Shown: positions 45,594 to 54,184 of the stretch, in pieces
Numbering within the stretch: position 1 is the first letter of the stretch
Layout: each line of letters begins with the position of its first letter
From: Antarctobacter sediminis
GTDB taxonomy: Bacteria; Pseudomonadota; Alphaproteobacteria; Rhodobacterales; Rhodobacteraceae
Direction of reading: 5' to 3'
Length of the DNA: 64,000 nucleotides
NCBI RefSeq assembly: GCF_019218285.1
Contig: NZ_JAHUZG010000001.1
Span: forward strand, 1,364,001-1,428,000
The notes under the pieces: model-generated
The model's database searches: none
Told to the model about the DNA's origin: nothing
Seen by the model: only the letters and a program-made list of their open reading frames with translations
Made by a program: the position numbers and the translations under genes

Positions 45594-46559
45594 TTACAGT
45601 TTCCGCGCCCAAGCCAGAATGGCCTGCGCCACCGGTTCCGACCGGCCCGGCGACAGAACCGCCCCCGCCACAAGGTGGCGCGACGGATCATCTTCCGGAC
45701 CAAGGTCCAGCTCAAGCAGATCCGCGCCCGCGCCCCAACGCGCCGCGACCTTGCGGCTGACCCGATGGTCGACGATCCGGTCGCCCGGATCAAAGACAAA
45801 CAACGCCGGACTGCGGACGGCCTCGTGCCGCCTGCGATGCACCGCGCGCACCGCGGCGCCCATGGGCAGAACCGCAAGACTGGGATAGCGCGAGGTCCAC
45901 AATCTTCCGTGCGCCTCGCTGCGCGGGGCAAAACCGATTTCGCGCCCCGCCAGCCAAGGCACCCACCAACGCGCGCCCGGCCATGTGATCAGGGCCGTCT
46001 TGGGATCTGCCAGCTTGAAGTTGGGTGAAACCAGAACCGTCCCCGCCACCTCGGCACCCATTGTCTCATGCAGCGCAAGGGTGGCCAGCGTTGCCCCTGT
46101 GGAACAGCCCATGACCAAAACACGCCGCCCGATCTGATGTCCGATGGCCAGCGCCTCGGCCATGTCCTCCATCCAGCCCTTGACGCTGGCCTCGGCCATG
46201 GCAGCCCCGTCACGGCCATGGCCCCGAAGTCGCGTAAAGAAAAGATTCGCCCCCAAGCCCCGCGCCACGATATCGGGAACCGGGCGAATTTCCTCTGACG
46301 CGGCCGAAAAACCGTGAACGTAAACCACGGCCCATTCGGCCCGGGTTTCGGGCGCTTCGGCCCAGATCACCCGTTTTTCGGCCCCAAAGCGCAGATTGGG
46401 CACCGCCTGCTCGCTTGCTGCCAACCAAGGATCGACCCCATTCGCCAGCTTTTCGGCATCAAAGGTCACATCCGTCACCACCGGCTCACGCTGGGCAAAT
46501 GCGCCATAGACACCGCCCGCGGCCATCAAGGCACCCAGTCCCCAAAGCAGGCCGCTCAT
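45594..46559 (-). CDS. Membrane-anchored alpha/beta hydrolase
   Basis: 321 aa from the ATG at 46559 (GGAGGAAGGGG upstream). An N-terminal signal anchor (SGLLWGLGALMAAGGVYGAF) is followed by a hydrolase domain: VVYVHGFSAASEE oxyanion loop, GCSTGATLATLALHE nucleophile elbow, FDPGDRIVDHRVS acid, and RHLVAG His. Ser, Asp and His are all present. It resembles bacterial carboxylesterase/lysophospholipase-like proteins. Its start overlaps the phosphatase stop by 4 bases, so it is third in a three-gene coupled operon. Confidence 0.83.
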   Translation of the reverse strand: MSGLLWGLGALMAAGGVYGAFAQREPVVTDVTFDAEKLANGVDPWLAASEQAVPNLRFGAEKRVIWAEAPETRAEWAVVYVHGFSAASEEIRPVPDIVARGLGANLFFTRLRGHGRDGAAMAEASVKGWMEDMAEALAIGHQIGRRVLVMGCSTGATLATLALHETMGAEVAGTVLVSPNFKLADPKTALITWPGARWWVPWLAGREIGFAPRSEAHGRLWTSRYPSLAVLPMGAAVRAVHRRRHEAVRSPALFVFDPGDRIVDHRVSRKVAARWGAGADLLELDLGPEDDPSRHLVAGAVLSPGRSEPVAQAILAWARKL

Positions 46560-47143
46560 GCCCCTTCCTCCGCGAATTCTTCGATCCGGGTCCAATCGCT
46601 CAGCAATTGCCACCCCGGCAAGCCAACGGTCATCACGTGGCCGCCGCCACCGGCGGGCTGGTCATGGCTGCGATCAATCCCGACGCCCAGCAATTGCGCC
46701 CGCAACAATGCCCCGATACCGCCATGGGCAACCACTGCCAGATCGCCCTCGGGCGCCTCGGCCAGCACACGCTTCAGCGTCATCACCACACGGGCCTGCG
46801 CGTCAATGGCGCGCTCCCAGCCGCGAACCTTCTCGCGCGGGCGGGCAAAAAAGGCATCTGCCACCGCCTCGAATTCCTCAGGCGGCAGATAACCGGTCGC
46901 AGAGCGATCATTCTCATGCAGCGCCAGAACACTCCGCGCCCTCAGCCCCTGCGCCGCGGCAAGGATCTCGGCGCCGTCCACCGCCTTGCGCTCCATGCTG
47001 CAAAACACGGACCCGACTGGCGGACAAACCCGCGCAAAAGCCTCGTGCCGCGCGCGCCCCCGATCTGACAGCCGCCATTCGGGCACCGGGACCTCCGGCT
47101 CCATCACCACATCCGCATGCGTGATGAAAAACAGCCGCCTCAC
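46556..47143 (-). CDS. Histidine phosphatase-family protein lacking the RHG arginine
   Basis: 195 aa. The start is a GTG at 47143 overlapping the stop of the hydrolase gene (GTGA), with GAGG about 7 bases upstream; the longer frame is a shadow. The phosphohistidine His9 lies in FFITHADVV, where most members have RHG. The second-site VVAHGGIGALLRAQ is normal, and EWRLSDRGRARHEA matches the family. Some clades use THPEV-type starts, so this may be a conserved variant. Possible substrates are small phosphoesters or none. Confidence 0.8.
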   Translation of the reverse strand: MRRLFFITHADVVMEPEVPVPEWRLSDRGRARHEAFARVCPPVGSVFCSMERKAVDGAEILAAAQGLRARSVLALHENDRSATGYLPPEEFEAVADAFFARPREKVRGWERAIDAQARVVMTLKRVLAEAPEGDLAVVAHGGIGALLRAQLLGVGIDRSHDQPAGGGGHVMTVGLPGWQLLSDWTRIEEFAEEGA

Positions 47144-47880
47144 CCAAGGACCTCGGCAATCGCCGTTTCGATCATGGCCAGGCAATCCGGCGTCGACAGA
47201 CGATGATCCGCCCCCTTGACCAGCGTCAATCGCAGATCCGGCCCCTCGATATGATCCAGAAACCGCAGCGCGGTTTCGCGGCTGACGGCTTCGTCCTCGG
47301 TGCCCTGCAACAATCGCACCGGCCATGGCATCGCCAAGGGCTGTCGCAGAACCAGGTGCTGCCGCCCGTCCTCGATCAGCTTGCGGGTAACCAGATAAGG
47401 GTCCTCATAGGCCGAAGGCATCAGCAGATGGCCATCCTCCATGACCTGCCTCCGCTCGTCCTCGGAAAACCCGGCCCAGAACCCGTCCTCGGTGAAATCG
47501 GGCGCCGCTGCAATGCCCACGAAACCAGCCACCCGGCTCAGACGCCGAGACAGGATCGACGCGATCCAGCCCCCCATGGACGATCCGACCAGCACCACCG
47601 GCCCCGGAGCGGCATGGGTGATCACCGCCTCGGCATCCGCAGCCCAGTCACCGATACAGCCCTCTTCGAACACCCCGCCGGATTGCCCGTGCCCGGCATA
47701 GTCCAACCGCAAAAACGCGCGCCCCGCCACCGCGGCCCAGCGCTCCAGATGCACCGCCTTGGTCCCTTCCATGTCCGACCGGTATCCGGACAAAAAGACA
47801 ATGCAGGGCCCGCGCCCCTCCGTTTTCGCAAAGGCCAGCCGGTCGCCTCTTGGCCCATCGACATGGGACACGCTTGCCAT
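47140..47880 (-). CDS. Alpha/beta hydrolase (serine esterase-like)
   Basis: 246 aa from the ATG at 47880 (AGGAGGTG upstream). CIVFLSGYRSDMEG, FLRLDYAGHGQSGG, nucleophile elbow VGSSMGGWIASIL, GTEDEAVSRETALRF acid strand and KGADHRLSTPD His make a full catalytic set. It is similar to palmitoyl-thioesterase ABHD10/lipase-like proteins. First gene of the hydrolase-phosphatase-hydrolase operon, with repeat A copy 2 starting 70 bases upstream. Confidence 0.87.
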   Translation of the reverse strand: MASVSHVDGPRGDRLAFAKTEGRGPCIVFLSGYRSDMEGTKAVHLERWAAVAGRAFLRLDYAGHGQSGGVFEEGCIGDWAADAEAVITHAAPGPVVLVGSSMGGWIASILSRRLSRVAGFVGIAAAPDFTEDGFWAGFSEDERRQVMEDGHLLMPSAYEDPYLVTRKLIEDGRQHLVLRQPLAMPWPVRLLQGTEDEAVSRETALRFLDHIEGPDLRLTLVKGADHRLSTPDCLAMIETAIAEVLG

Positions 47881-47949
47881 CTCACACCTCCTGTCCTTGC
47901 GCCCGAAACCATAACGCCCCGCCCGCCAAAGCAAAATCCGGTTTCGCCT

Positions 47950-48014
47950 TTCTTCTGTCCTCAAATATCCCGGGGGTGAATTGGCCATCAGGCCAAGAGG
48001 GGGCAGCGCCCCCT
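47950..48014 (+). repeat. Dispersed repeat family A, copy 2
   Basis: TTCTTCTGTCCTCAAATATC continues into CCCGGGGGTGAATTGGCC, the hairpin GGCCatcaGGCC and AGAGGGGGCAGCGCCCCCT. It sits between two minus-strand genes and ends at the stop codon of the DNA glycosylase gene. The final GGGGGC/GCCCCC hairpin is compact, without the poly-C growth of copy 1. Confidence 0.9.
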
Positions 48015-48685
48015 CAGCCGTCGATGCTTTGCGCAAGGACGCGGCTGATCACCGTCAGGCTTTCGCCGCTCTCTGCCTTCCATGTGTTAAAGGCATCCTG
48101 CACCGCCGCCATGGCCTTTTTCGAGGTCGGAGCCTTGTCGATCACCCCTTCGGCCACCAATCGCGCCACGACCGACCCCGACAGGACATAGCTGTCCTTG
48201 CCCAGAAATCGCAGCGTGTAGGCCCCGGTCGCCCCGCCCAGCCGCGCGCCATTTGTCTTCAACCAGGCCAGCAGACCGGCAAAATCCTCGGCTGGCCATT
48301 CCCCCACCCTGCGCCCAAAGGATCCGGCCTCACTGGCGACCTCCTGCACAAAAACCGCGTTCTGCTGGATCGCCCGCACCTTGGGCGGGCTGCGCACAAT
48401 GCGCGGATCGGCGATCAGCGCGTCGAACCAATCCTCGGACATCATGGCCACGCGTCCCACGTCGAACCGGTGAAAGGCATCCTCGATGTCGGGCCATTTC
48501 CGGTCCACAACGGTCCAGCTGATCCCGGCTTGCAGAATACCCCGTGCCATCTGCGCCAACCAGCGGTCGTCGGGAATCGCGGCCAGTTCGTCGGCGCTCA
48601 GAACCTTGGGCATCTCTGCCAGAACCGCCCCACGCCCGCCTTTGCGATCCGCCGCAAGGTCAAGAATTTCCTCGTAGCTGCGCAT
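48014..48685 (-). CDS. tag: DNA-3-methyladenine glycosylase I-like
   Basis: 223 aa from the ATG at 48685 (AGGAGG upstream). Helix-hairpin-helix base-excision fold with the Tag-family core: GILQAGISWTVVDRKWPDIEDAFHRF, PRIVRSPPKVRAIQQNA and GYxLxGxxx-like DSYVLSGSVVARL. It removes 3-methyladenine from DNA. At 223 aa it is longer than E. coli Tag (187), and the zinc-binding cysteines of classical Tag are not visible. A Tag-like homologue of different specificity is therefore possible. Confidence 0.85.
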   Translation of the reverse strand: MRSYEEILDLAADRKGGRGAVLAEMPKVLSADELAAIPDDRWLAQMARGILQAGISWTVVDRKWPDIEDAFHRFDVGRVAMMSEDWFDALIADPRIVRSPPKVRAIQQNAVFVQEVASEAGSFGRRVGEWPAEDFAGLLAWLKTNGARLGGATGAYTLRFLGKDSYVLSGSVVARLVAEGVIDKAPTSKKAMAAVQDAFNTWKAESGESLTVISRVLAQSIDG

Positions 48686-48802
48686 GTCCCGTCCTCCTGC
48701 CAGTTGTCCGGCAGAGTGACAGAGAGACCGAGGTGGGGAAAGACTGCATTGAGCGCCGATACCCCATGGCCTTACCCTGCACGCGGGCAGCTTGGCGTTT
48801 CG

Positions 48803-49099
48803 ATGACAGAGTATCCGCTGACAGATTTTCGCATGCAGGACGGCTCGCGCAATTTCCTGACGCTGCCAATTCATGTCGGGCCCCGCGTCCTGTGGCGCAG
48901 CCTGCGGCCTCTGGCTCTGGTCAAGCGCGGGCGAATCCTTTTGACGGTGACGGACAGCTGGATCACCTATCACTGGAAGGGCTGGCCCATGTCCATCCAC
49001 GATCCCTATGGCGAATATTGGTTCTACGCCGAAGACGCCCTGACGCCCGAACCCGTCCTGCACGCCATACGTGACCATTTCCTCGCCGTCGCCCTGTAA
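48803..49099 (+). CDS. Small conserved-looking hypothetical protein upstream of thrS
   Basis: 98 aa from the ATG at 48803; weak [21 protein letters not shown], then [40 protein letters not shown] and a helical end. It looks like a small single-domain protein with no signal or membrane segment. I do not recognise the family. Divergent from the DNA glycosylase gene, with 117 bases between. Confidence 0.6.
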   Translation: MTEYPLTDFRMQDGSRNFLTLPIHVGPRVLWRSLRPLALVKRGRILLTVTDSWITYHWKGWPMSIHDPYGEYWFYAEDALTPEPVLHAIRDHFLAVAL

Positions 49100-49217
49100 A
49101 TTTCTCCTTCGCCGATCCGCGCTTGACACGCGCATTCTGCGGGCGCAGAACCGCCGCACACATATAACCCGCAACCGGGCGTTCCGTGGGCGCCAAACCG
49201 ACGAGGAGACTAGGCCG

Positions 49218-51167
49218 ATGAGCCAGATTTCCCTGACATTTCCCGACGGCTCGAAACGTGACTACGACAAGGGCATAACCCCTGCCGAAGTGGCCGCGAG
49301 CATTTCCAAATCGCTTTCAAAAAAGGCGATCTCGGCCACCGTGGGCGATGCCCACTGGGACCTGCAATGGCCGATCGACAGCGATGCGACCATCGCCATC
49401 AACACGCTGGCCGACGATGCCCCGGCGCTCGAGCTGATCCGCCACGATCTGGCGCATATCATGGCCCGCGCCGTGCAAGAGATCTGGCCCGCGGTAAAGG
49501 TCACCATCGGCCCGGTGATCGAGAACGGCTGGTATTACGATTTCGACCGCGAAGAGCCCTTCACCCCCGAGGATCTCGGCCTCATCGAGAAGAAGATGAA
49601 AGAGATCATCAACAAGCGCGACCCCGTGACCACCGAGGTCTGGGAACGCGCGCGCGCGATCGAATTCTACAAGGCCAATAACGAACCCTACAAGGTCGAG
49701 CTGATCGAGGCCATTCCGGGCAACGAGCCGATCCGCATGTACTGGCACGGCCACTGGCAGGATCTTTGCCGCGGCCCGCACCTGCAACACACCGGTCAGG
49801 TGCCCGGCGACGGGTTCAAACTGATGAGCGTGGCCGGTGCCTATTGGCGCGGCGACAGCAACCGCGCCATGTTGCAGCGCATCTACGGGGTCGCCTTCAA
49901 GAACAAGGAAGACCTGAAAAAGCACCTGCACATGCTGGAAGAGGCCGCCAAGCGCGACCACCGCAAGCTGGGCCGCGAGATGGACCTGTTCCACATGCAG
50001 GAAGAGGCGCCGGGCCAGATCTTCTGGCATCCGAACGGATGGAAGATCTACACCACGCTGCAGGACTATATGCGCCGCCAGCAAGGCCGCGACGGCTATG
50101 TCGAGGTGAACACTCCGCAGGTCGTGGACCGCAAGCTGTGGGAGAAGTCCGGGCACTGGGACAACTACCAGGAAAACATGTTCATCGTCGAAGTGGACGA
50201 GGAACACGCCCGCGAAAAGGCGATCAACGCGCTCAAGCCGATGAACTGCCCCTGCCACGTGCAGGTGTTTAACCAGGGGCTGAAGTCCTACCGCGACCTG
50301 CCGCTGCGCATGGCCGAGTTTGGATCGTGCAACCGGTATGAACCTTCGGGCGCTCTGCATGGTATTATGCGGGTACGCGGCTTTACCCAAGATGACGCCC
50401 ATATCTTCTGCACGGATGAGCAGATCGAGGCAGAGACCGCCAAGTTCATCAAGTTTCTCGCCGGGATCTACGATGACCTTGGTTTCCATAACTGGACGAT
50501 CAAGCTGTCGACCCGCCCTGAAAAGCGCATCGGTTCCGAAGAAAGCTGGGACCGGGTGGAAAAGGCGCTGGGAGATGCCTGCAAGGCCGCCGGTTACGAC
50601 TTCGACATCCTCGAAGGCGAAGGCGCGTTCTATGGCCCCAAGCTGGAATTCACCCTGACCGATGCCATCGGCCGCGAATGGCAGTGCGGGACCCTTCAGG
50701 TGGACCCGAACCTGCCCGAGCGTCTGGACGCCACCTATGTCGGTCAGGATGGCGCCAAGCATCGCCCCGTGATGTTGCACCGGGCTGTCCTTGGCAGCTT
50801 TGAACGGTTCATCGGTATCCTGATCGAAGAACATGCCGGCAAGCTGCCCTTCTGGCTGGCCCCACGGCAGGTGGTCGTCGCCTCCATCACTTCGGAGGCG
50901 GATGACTATGTGCAAGAGGTCGTCGACAGCCTGATCAAGGCGGGTGTCCGGGCCGAGGCCGACATCCGCAACGAAAAGATCAACTACAAGGTCCGCGAAC
51001 ATTCCGTGGGCAAAGTTCCGGTGATCCTTGCCGTCGGCCACCGCGAGGTCGAGGAACGGACCGTGACCGTGCGGCGGCTGGGCGAAAAGCAGACGCAGGT
51101 CGCCACGCTGGACGAGATCACCGCCGAACTGGTCAAGGATGCGACCCCGCCCGACCTGCGCGGCTGA
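49218..51167 (+). CDS. thrS: Threonine-tRNA ligase
   Basis: 649 aa from the ATG at 49218, with GAGGAGA upstream. Layout: N-terminal TGS domain ([18 protein letters not shown]), editing domain with HDLAHIM and HLQHTG, class II catalytic core with [11 protein letters not shown] (zinc-binding Cys) and [27 protein letters not shown] (motif 2), motif 3 [20 protein letters not shown], and an anticodon-binding domain ending in [20 protein letters not shown]. It charges tRNA-Thr. No threonine attenuator is obvious. Strong terminator after the gene. Confidence 0.97.
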   Translation: MSQISLTFPDGSKRDYDKGITPAEVAASISKSLSKKAISATVGDAHWDLQWPIDSDATIAINTLADDAPALELIRHDLAHIMARAVQEIWPAVKVTIGPVIENGWYYDFDREEPFTPEDLGLIEKKMKEIINKRDPVTTEVWERARAIEFYKANNEPYKVELIEAIPGNEPIRMYWHGHWQDLCRGPHLQHTGQVPGDGFKLMSVAGAYWRGDSNRAMLQRIYGVAFKNKEDLKKHLHMLEEAAKRDHRKLGREMDLFHMQEEAPGQIFWHPNGWKIYTTLQDYMRRQQGRDGYVEVNTPQVVDRKLWEKSGHWDNYQENMFIVEVDEEHAREKAINALKPMNCPCHVQVFNQGLKSYRDLPLRMAEFGSCNRYEPSGALHGIMRVRGFTQDDAHIFCTDEQIEAETAKFIKFLAGIYDDLGFHNWTIKLSTRPEKRIGSEESWDRVEKALGDACKAAGYDFDILEGEGAFYGPKLEFTLTDAIGREWQCGTLQVDPNLPERLDATYVGQDGAKHRPVMLHRAVLGSFERFIGILIEEHAGKLPFWLAPRQVVVASITSEADDYVQEVVDSLIKAGVRAEADIRNEKINYKVREHSVGKVPVILAVGHREVEERTVTVRRLGEKQTQVATLDEITAELVKDATPPDLRG

Positions 51168-51190
51168 TCCTTGCGCATTGCACCCAATCG

Positions 51191-51218
51191 GGGCCGCCCA
51201 CGCCGGGCGGCCCTTTTT
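51191..51218 (+). terminator. Rho-independent terminator of thrS
   Basis: GGGCCGCCC (51191-51199) and GGGCGGCCC (51205-51213) around ACGCC are followed by TTTTT. It lies 24 bases after the thrS stop and separates it from the bufferin operon. Confidence 0.92.
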
Positions 51219-51254
51219 CTTTGCGCGATGGCGACGGAAAGACCCCGCTCATGC

Positions 51255-51421
51255 GTTACAGGCATGACAGATTGCGTGAGAATGCATAGCCCGGCTCGTC
51301 CGGCCGGCATCTGGCCTGTAACATTCTGCCGCGCAGCGTCATGGCGGCCGCAGGATTCGTTACAAATCCGCGCCGAACTTCCTTTGTTTCGCGTCATTCC
51401 CCTCTCGTGGATCACACGAGA
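51255..51421 (+). promoter_or_regulatory. Putative regulatory region of the bufferin operon
   Basis: The 384-base gap 51168-51551 after thrS holds the terminator and then several signals. GTTACAGG (51255-51262) and CCTGTAAC (51315-51322) are an exact inverted pair. A further GTTACA lies at 51359-51364. TCTCGTG-gatca-CACGAGA (51403-51421) is a perfect 7-bp palindrome. TGTAAC (51317-51322) with CGTC at 51337-51340 looks ECF-sigma-like, although the spacing is short. Related bufferin operons are under ECF sigma control (SigF in Caulobacter). No sigma or anti-sigma gene is in this window. Confidence 0.45.
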
Positions 51422-51551
51422 CCTGACGGGCGCGTGATGCACGCGGGCGTGAGTCGATCGGATCCCCCCGGCACGGCAATCTGGCTTCACCGACGGGCAG
51501 ATCAGCCCGAGGCCAAGTTTCGCAACACTGCAAACCACCGGAGGAACTCCA

Positions 51552-51851
51552 ATGTCCAAGACTCTCAAAGCCGCTGCCCTCGTGGGTGCCGTCGCCGCCG
51601 CTGTTGCCGCCACCGGCGCACATGCCATGGACCAAGAAAAATGCTTTGGCGTTTCGCTCGCCGGCGAAAATGATTGCGCCGCAGGCCCCGGCACCACCTG
51701 CGCCGGCACCTCGACCGTTGACTACCAGGGCAACGCATGGACGCTGGTCGACGCAGGCACCTGCGCCGAGATCGAACTGCCCGCGATGGCCGACGGCACC
51801 GCGCGCATGGGCTCGCTGGAAGCGCTGGAGCGTGACCTCCCCGAGGCCTGA
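51552..51851 (+). CDS. bufA: DUF2282 bufferin-type RiPP precursor
   Basis: 99 aa; RBS GGAGGA 6 bases before the ATG. The Sec signal ([20 protein letters not shown], cleaved after AHA) is followed by a core with Cys31, Cys42, Cys50 and Cys71 in the DUF2282 pattern ([20 protein letters not shown]). In known bufferins (Caulobacter, Leprevost and colleagues), MNIO enzymes convert cysteines of such precursors to 5-thiooxazoles. The product is exported to the periplasm and binds copper, limiting its toxicity. By family, this is a metal-buffering peptide. The C-terminal tail from about residue 74 (acidic, helical) resembles a region that could recruit the enzyme. First gene of bufABC-doxX. Confidence 0.88.
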   Translation: MSKTLKAAALVGAVAAAVAATGAHAMDQEKCFGVSLAGENDCAAGPGTTCAGTSTVDYQGNAWTLVDAGTCAEIELPAMADGTARMGSLEALERDLPEA

Positions 51852-51907
51852 TCGCACCCCCGGGGCGGGCCCTTGGGCCTGCCCCACCCCAAAAGACGGA
51901 CGGACCC

Positions 51908-52756
51908 ATGTTCGATACATCCAGCACCCTCCCCCCCTTGCCCGGCGTCGGCTACAAGCCTCAGCATTACTCGGCCATCCTCAACGCTCCCGCCCCGGTG
52001 GGCTGGTTCGAGGTTCATGCCGAGAATTACATGGGCGATGGTGGCAGGCCGCTGGCACAGTTGCGCGCCCTGTCCGAACGGTTCCCGATCTCGGTCCACG
52101 GAGTTGGCCTGTCGATCGGCGGGCCGGACCGGCTGGACCCTGAACACCTTGCACGGTTGAAGAAGCTGATGGGCTGGCTGAACCCCGCCAGTTTTTCCGA
52201 ACATCTTGCCTGGTCCACGCATGACAGCCATTTCCTGAACGACCTGCTGCCCTTGCCCTATACATCGGCGACGCTGGCGCGGGTCTGCGACCACATCGAC
52301 GAGGTGCAGGAGGCGCTTGGCCGCAAGATCTTGCTGGAAAACCCTTCCAGCTATCTGGCTTTCACGGAAAGCACGCTGGAAGAGACCGATTTCATGCAGG
52401 AAGTGACCCGGCGCACCGGATGCGGCCTGCTGCTGGATGTGAACAACGTCTTTATCTCGGCGACCAACCTTGGCTACAGCCCGCAAGACTATATCGCCCG
52501 GTTCCCGCTGGAGGCGGTGGGCGAAATCCATCTGGCTGGCCACGACGAGGATCACGACGACCATGGTGCGCCGCTGCTGATCGACAGTCATGGACGCGAG
52601 GTGGCCGAACCCGTCTGGGCGCTGCTGGATCTTGTTCTGGACCACGCAGGCGCGCGGCCCTTGCTGATCGAATGGGACAATGACGTGCCCGACTGGCCGG
52701 TACTGGCAGCAGAGGCCCAGCGGGCCGAGGCCGCGCTGGCGCGGGTGGCGGCCTGA
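51908..52756 (+). CDS. bufB: DUF692 multinuclear non-haem iron oxidase (MNIO), BufB-type
   Basis: 282 aa, typical for DUF692. TIM-barrel iron enzyme with probable metal ligands at His64 (SVHGVGL), His99 (SEHLAW), Glu144 (LLENPSSY), Asp177 (LLLDVNNVF), His208 (IHLAGH), His212 and Glu255 (LIEWDNDVP). The opening GVGYKPQHY and [13 protein letters not shown] match the family. It would oxidise cysteines of BufA in the cytoplasm before export. The gene starts 56 bases after bufA, consistent with one operon. The repeat element that follows separates it from bufC. Confidence 0.92.
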   Translation: MFDTSSTLPPLPGVGYKPQHYSAILNAPAPVGWFEVHAENYMGDGGRPLAQLRALSERFPISVHGVGLSIGGPDRLDPEHLARLKKLMGWLNPASFSEHLAWSTHDSHFLNDLLPLPYTSATLARVCDHIDEVQEALGRKILLENPSSYLAFTESTLEETDFMQEVTRRTGCGLLLDVNNVFISATNLGYSPQDYIARFPLEAVGEIHLAGHDEDHDDHGAPLLIDSHGREVAEPVWALLDLVLDHAGARPLLIEWDNDVPDWPVLAAEAQRAEAALARVAA

Positions 52757-52760
52757 GCGA

Positions 52761-52820
52761 AGGGGGCGCTGCCCCCTCGGCCTGCGGCCTCACCCCCGGG
52801 ATATTTTTGGACAGAAGAAA
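52761..52820 (-). repeat. Dispersed repeat family A, copy 3, inside the bufferin operon
   Basis: The minus strand reads TTTCTTCTGTCCAAAAATAT, then CCCGGGGGTGAGGCCGCAGG, then a GAGGGGGCAGCGCCCCCT hairpin. In the direction of bufBC transcription the compact hairpin comes first, followed by CCCCCGGGATATTTTTGG, which reads like a terminator with a T run. It starts 4 bases after the bufB stop and ends 16 bases before the bufC start. Confidence 0.9.
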
Positions 52821-52836
52821 CACGAAAGGGTTTCCG

Positions 52837-53589
52837 ATGACTTTGGCCAGCACGACCGAGACCGGCTTTCGCGACGCGCTGCTGCGTGGCGACGCGCCGG
52901 TGCCCCATGGCTTGACCGATGGTGCGGGACGGCCTGCGGGGCGGCGTTATGATGTCTATCGCAACAACGTGGCCGTGGCATTGCGCGAGGCGCTGGAAAG
53001 TGGCTTTCCAGCCGTGGCCAAGCTGATCGGGGCCGAGAATTTTTCACGCGCGGCGGGGATGTACCTGCGGGCGGAACCGCCTTCGACCCCGCTTATGATG
53101 CATTACGGTGCCGGGTTTCCGGCTTTTCTTGAAAAGATCGAGGCGCTGCGCGGCATTGGCTATCTGGGCGATGTGGCCCGGTTGGAACTGGCGCTGCGGC
53201 AAAGCTATCACGCGGCGGATTCGGCACCATTCGATGCCACCCGGCTGGCCGCCCTCGACGAGGACGCGCTGATGGCGGCGCGGTTTTCGCTTGCGCCCGA
53301 GGTGCGGATCTTGTCGTCGCGCTGGCCGGTTTTGTCGATTTACCGGTTCACGATGGAGAGCGGCCAGCCGAAACCGCCTGCCCGGGCCGAAGAGGTGCTG
53401 ATCGCGCGTCCTGGTTTCGACCCGCAGTTGAACCTGTTGCCGCAAGGTGGTGCCGGTTTCCTTGCCGCGCTTGGGCGGGGCCAGAGCCTTGGTCAGGCTG
53501 CCGAGACAGCCGTTGACGATTTCGACCTTTCCGCGACGCTGACCCTGCTTTTGCAGCAGGGGGCGTTTTCCGACCTTCAGACCGACTAG
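52837..53589 (+). CDS. bufC: DUF2063/BufC-type MNIO partner protein
   Basis: 250 aa from the ATG at 52837 with GAAAGGG 6 bases upstream. The N-terminal domain (about 10-100) is the DUF2063/HvfC-BufC N-terminal type: FRDALLRGDAPVPHGLTDG, RRYDVYRNNVAVALREALES, FPAVAKLIGAENFSRAAGMY. It is the partner that presents the precursor to MNIO in the bufferin and methanobactin-related systems (MbnC-like role). The C-terminal half (SYHAADSAPFDA, EEVLIARPGFDPQLNLLPQG) completes the fold. It follows bufB across an 80-base gap with a repeat. Confidence 0.9.
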   Translation: MTLASTTETGFRDALLRGDAPVPHGLTDGAGRPAGRRYDVYRNNVAVALREALESGFPAVAKLIGAENFSRAAGMYLRAEPPSTPLMMHYGAGFPAFLEKIEALRGIGYLGDVARLELALRQSYHAADSAPFDATRLAALDEDALMAARFSLAPEVRILSSRWPVLSIYRFTMESGQPKPPARAEEVLIARPGFDPQLNLLPQGGAGFLAALGRGQSLGQAAETAVDDFDLSATLTLLLQQGAFSDLQTD

Positions 53590-53597
53590 AGGATCCC

Positions 53598-54164
53598 ATG
53601 GACCGTCTCATCACTTTGCATAATTCCGTCTTTGGCCTCGTCGAGCGGCTGGGAGACCAGGTCCTGCCGCTGCTGACACGGCTGGTCTTTGCGGCCACGC
53701 TGCTGCGCTATTACTGGAATTCCGCCGGCACCAAGGTCTGGGACCGCAAGGGGGAGGAAGGCCTTTTTGATTTCTTCACTCTGGAATCGGGGACCTATGC
53801 GCAGATGTTCCCCAAGGCGTTCGAGGCGGCGGGCTACAACACGTCGAAACTCGGGTTTCATTACGATGTCATTGCCTACGCCGGCACCTATGCCGAGTGG
53901 CTCTTGCCGTTGCTGATCGTGATCGGGTTGGTGACGCGTCTGGCGGCGCTTGGCATGATCGGATTTGTCTTTGTGCAGACGGTGGTGGACGTGACCGGCC
54001 ATGGCGCGGATCTGGGCAGCCTGTTCGACACCCGCTACGAGTTGCTGGATGAACGTTTGCTCTGGGCTTTTGGCCTGCTGATCCTCGTCATCCGGGGCGC
54101 GGGGGCGCTGTCCATCGACCGGCTGCTGGGATTGAACCCGGCCCCCCGTGAGGCAATGGCCTGA
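53598..54164 (+). CDS. DoxX-family membrane protein of the bufferin operon
   Basis: 188 aa, 9 bases after bufC with AGAGGAT upstream. Four helices of the DoxX fold: LLTRLVFAATLLRYYWNSAG, YAGTYAEWLLPLLIVIGLV, RLAALGMIGFVFVQTVVDVT, LLWAFGLLILVIRGAGALSI. A soluble insertion with conserved FDFFTLESGTYAQMFP lies between helices 1 and 2. DoxX genes are common in bufferin operons and may assist membrane redox or metal handling; this is inferred from linkage only. Last gene of the set, ending at a convergent hairpin. Confidence 0.88.
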   Translation: MDRLITLHNSVFGLVERLGDQVLPLLTRLVFAATLLRYYWNSAGTKVWDRKGEEGLFDFFTLESGTYAQMFPKAFEAAGYNTSKLGFHYDVIAYAGTYAEWLLPLLIVIGLVTRLAALGMIGFVFVQTVVDVTGHGADLGSLFDTRYELLDERLLWAFGLLILVIRGAGALSIDRLLGLNPAPREAMA

Positions 54165-54184
54165 GCACAGGCCGAAGGGACGGT

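Noticed and set aside
51436-51551. Small leader ORF upstream of bufA starting ATGCACGCG
   Set aside because: It has no ribosome-binding site and runs out of frame through the bufA start; random in composition.
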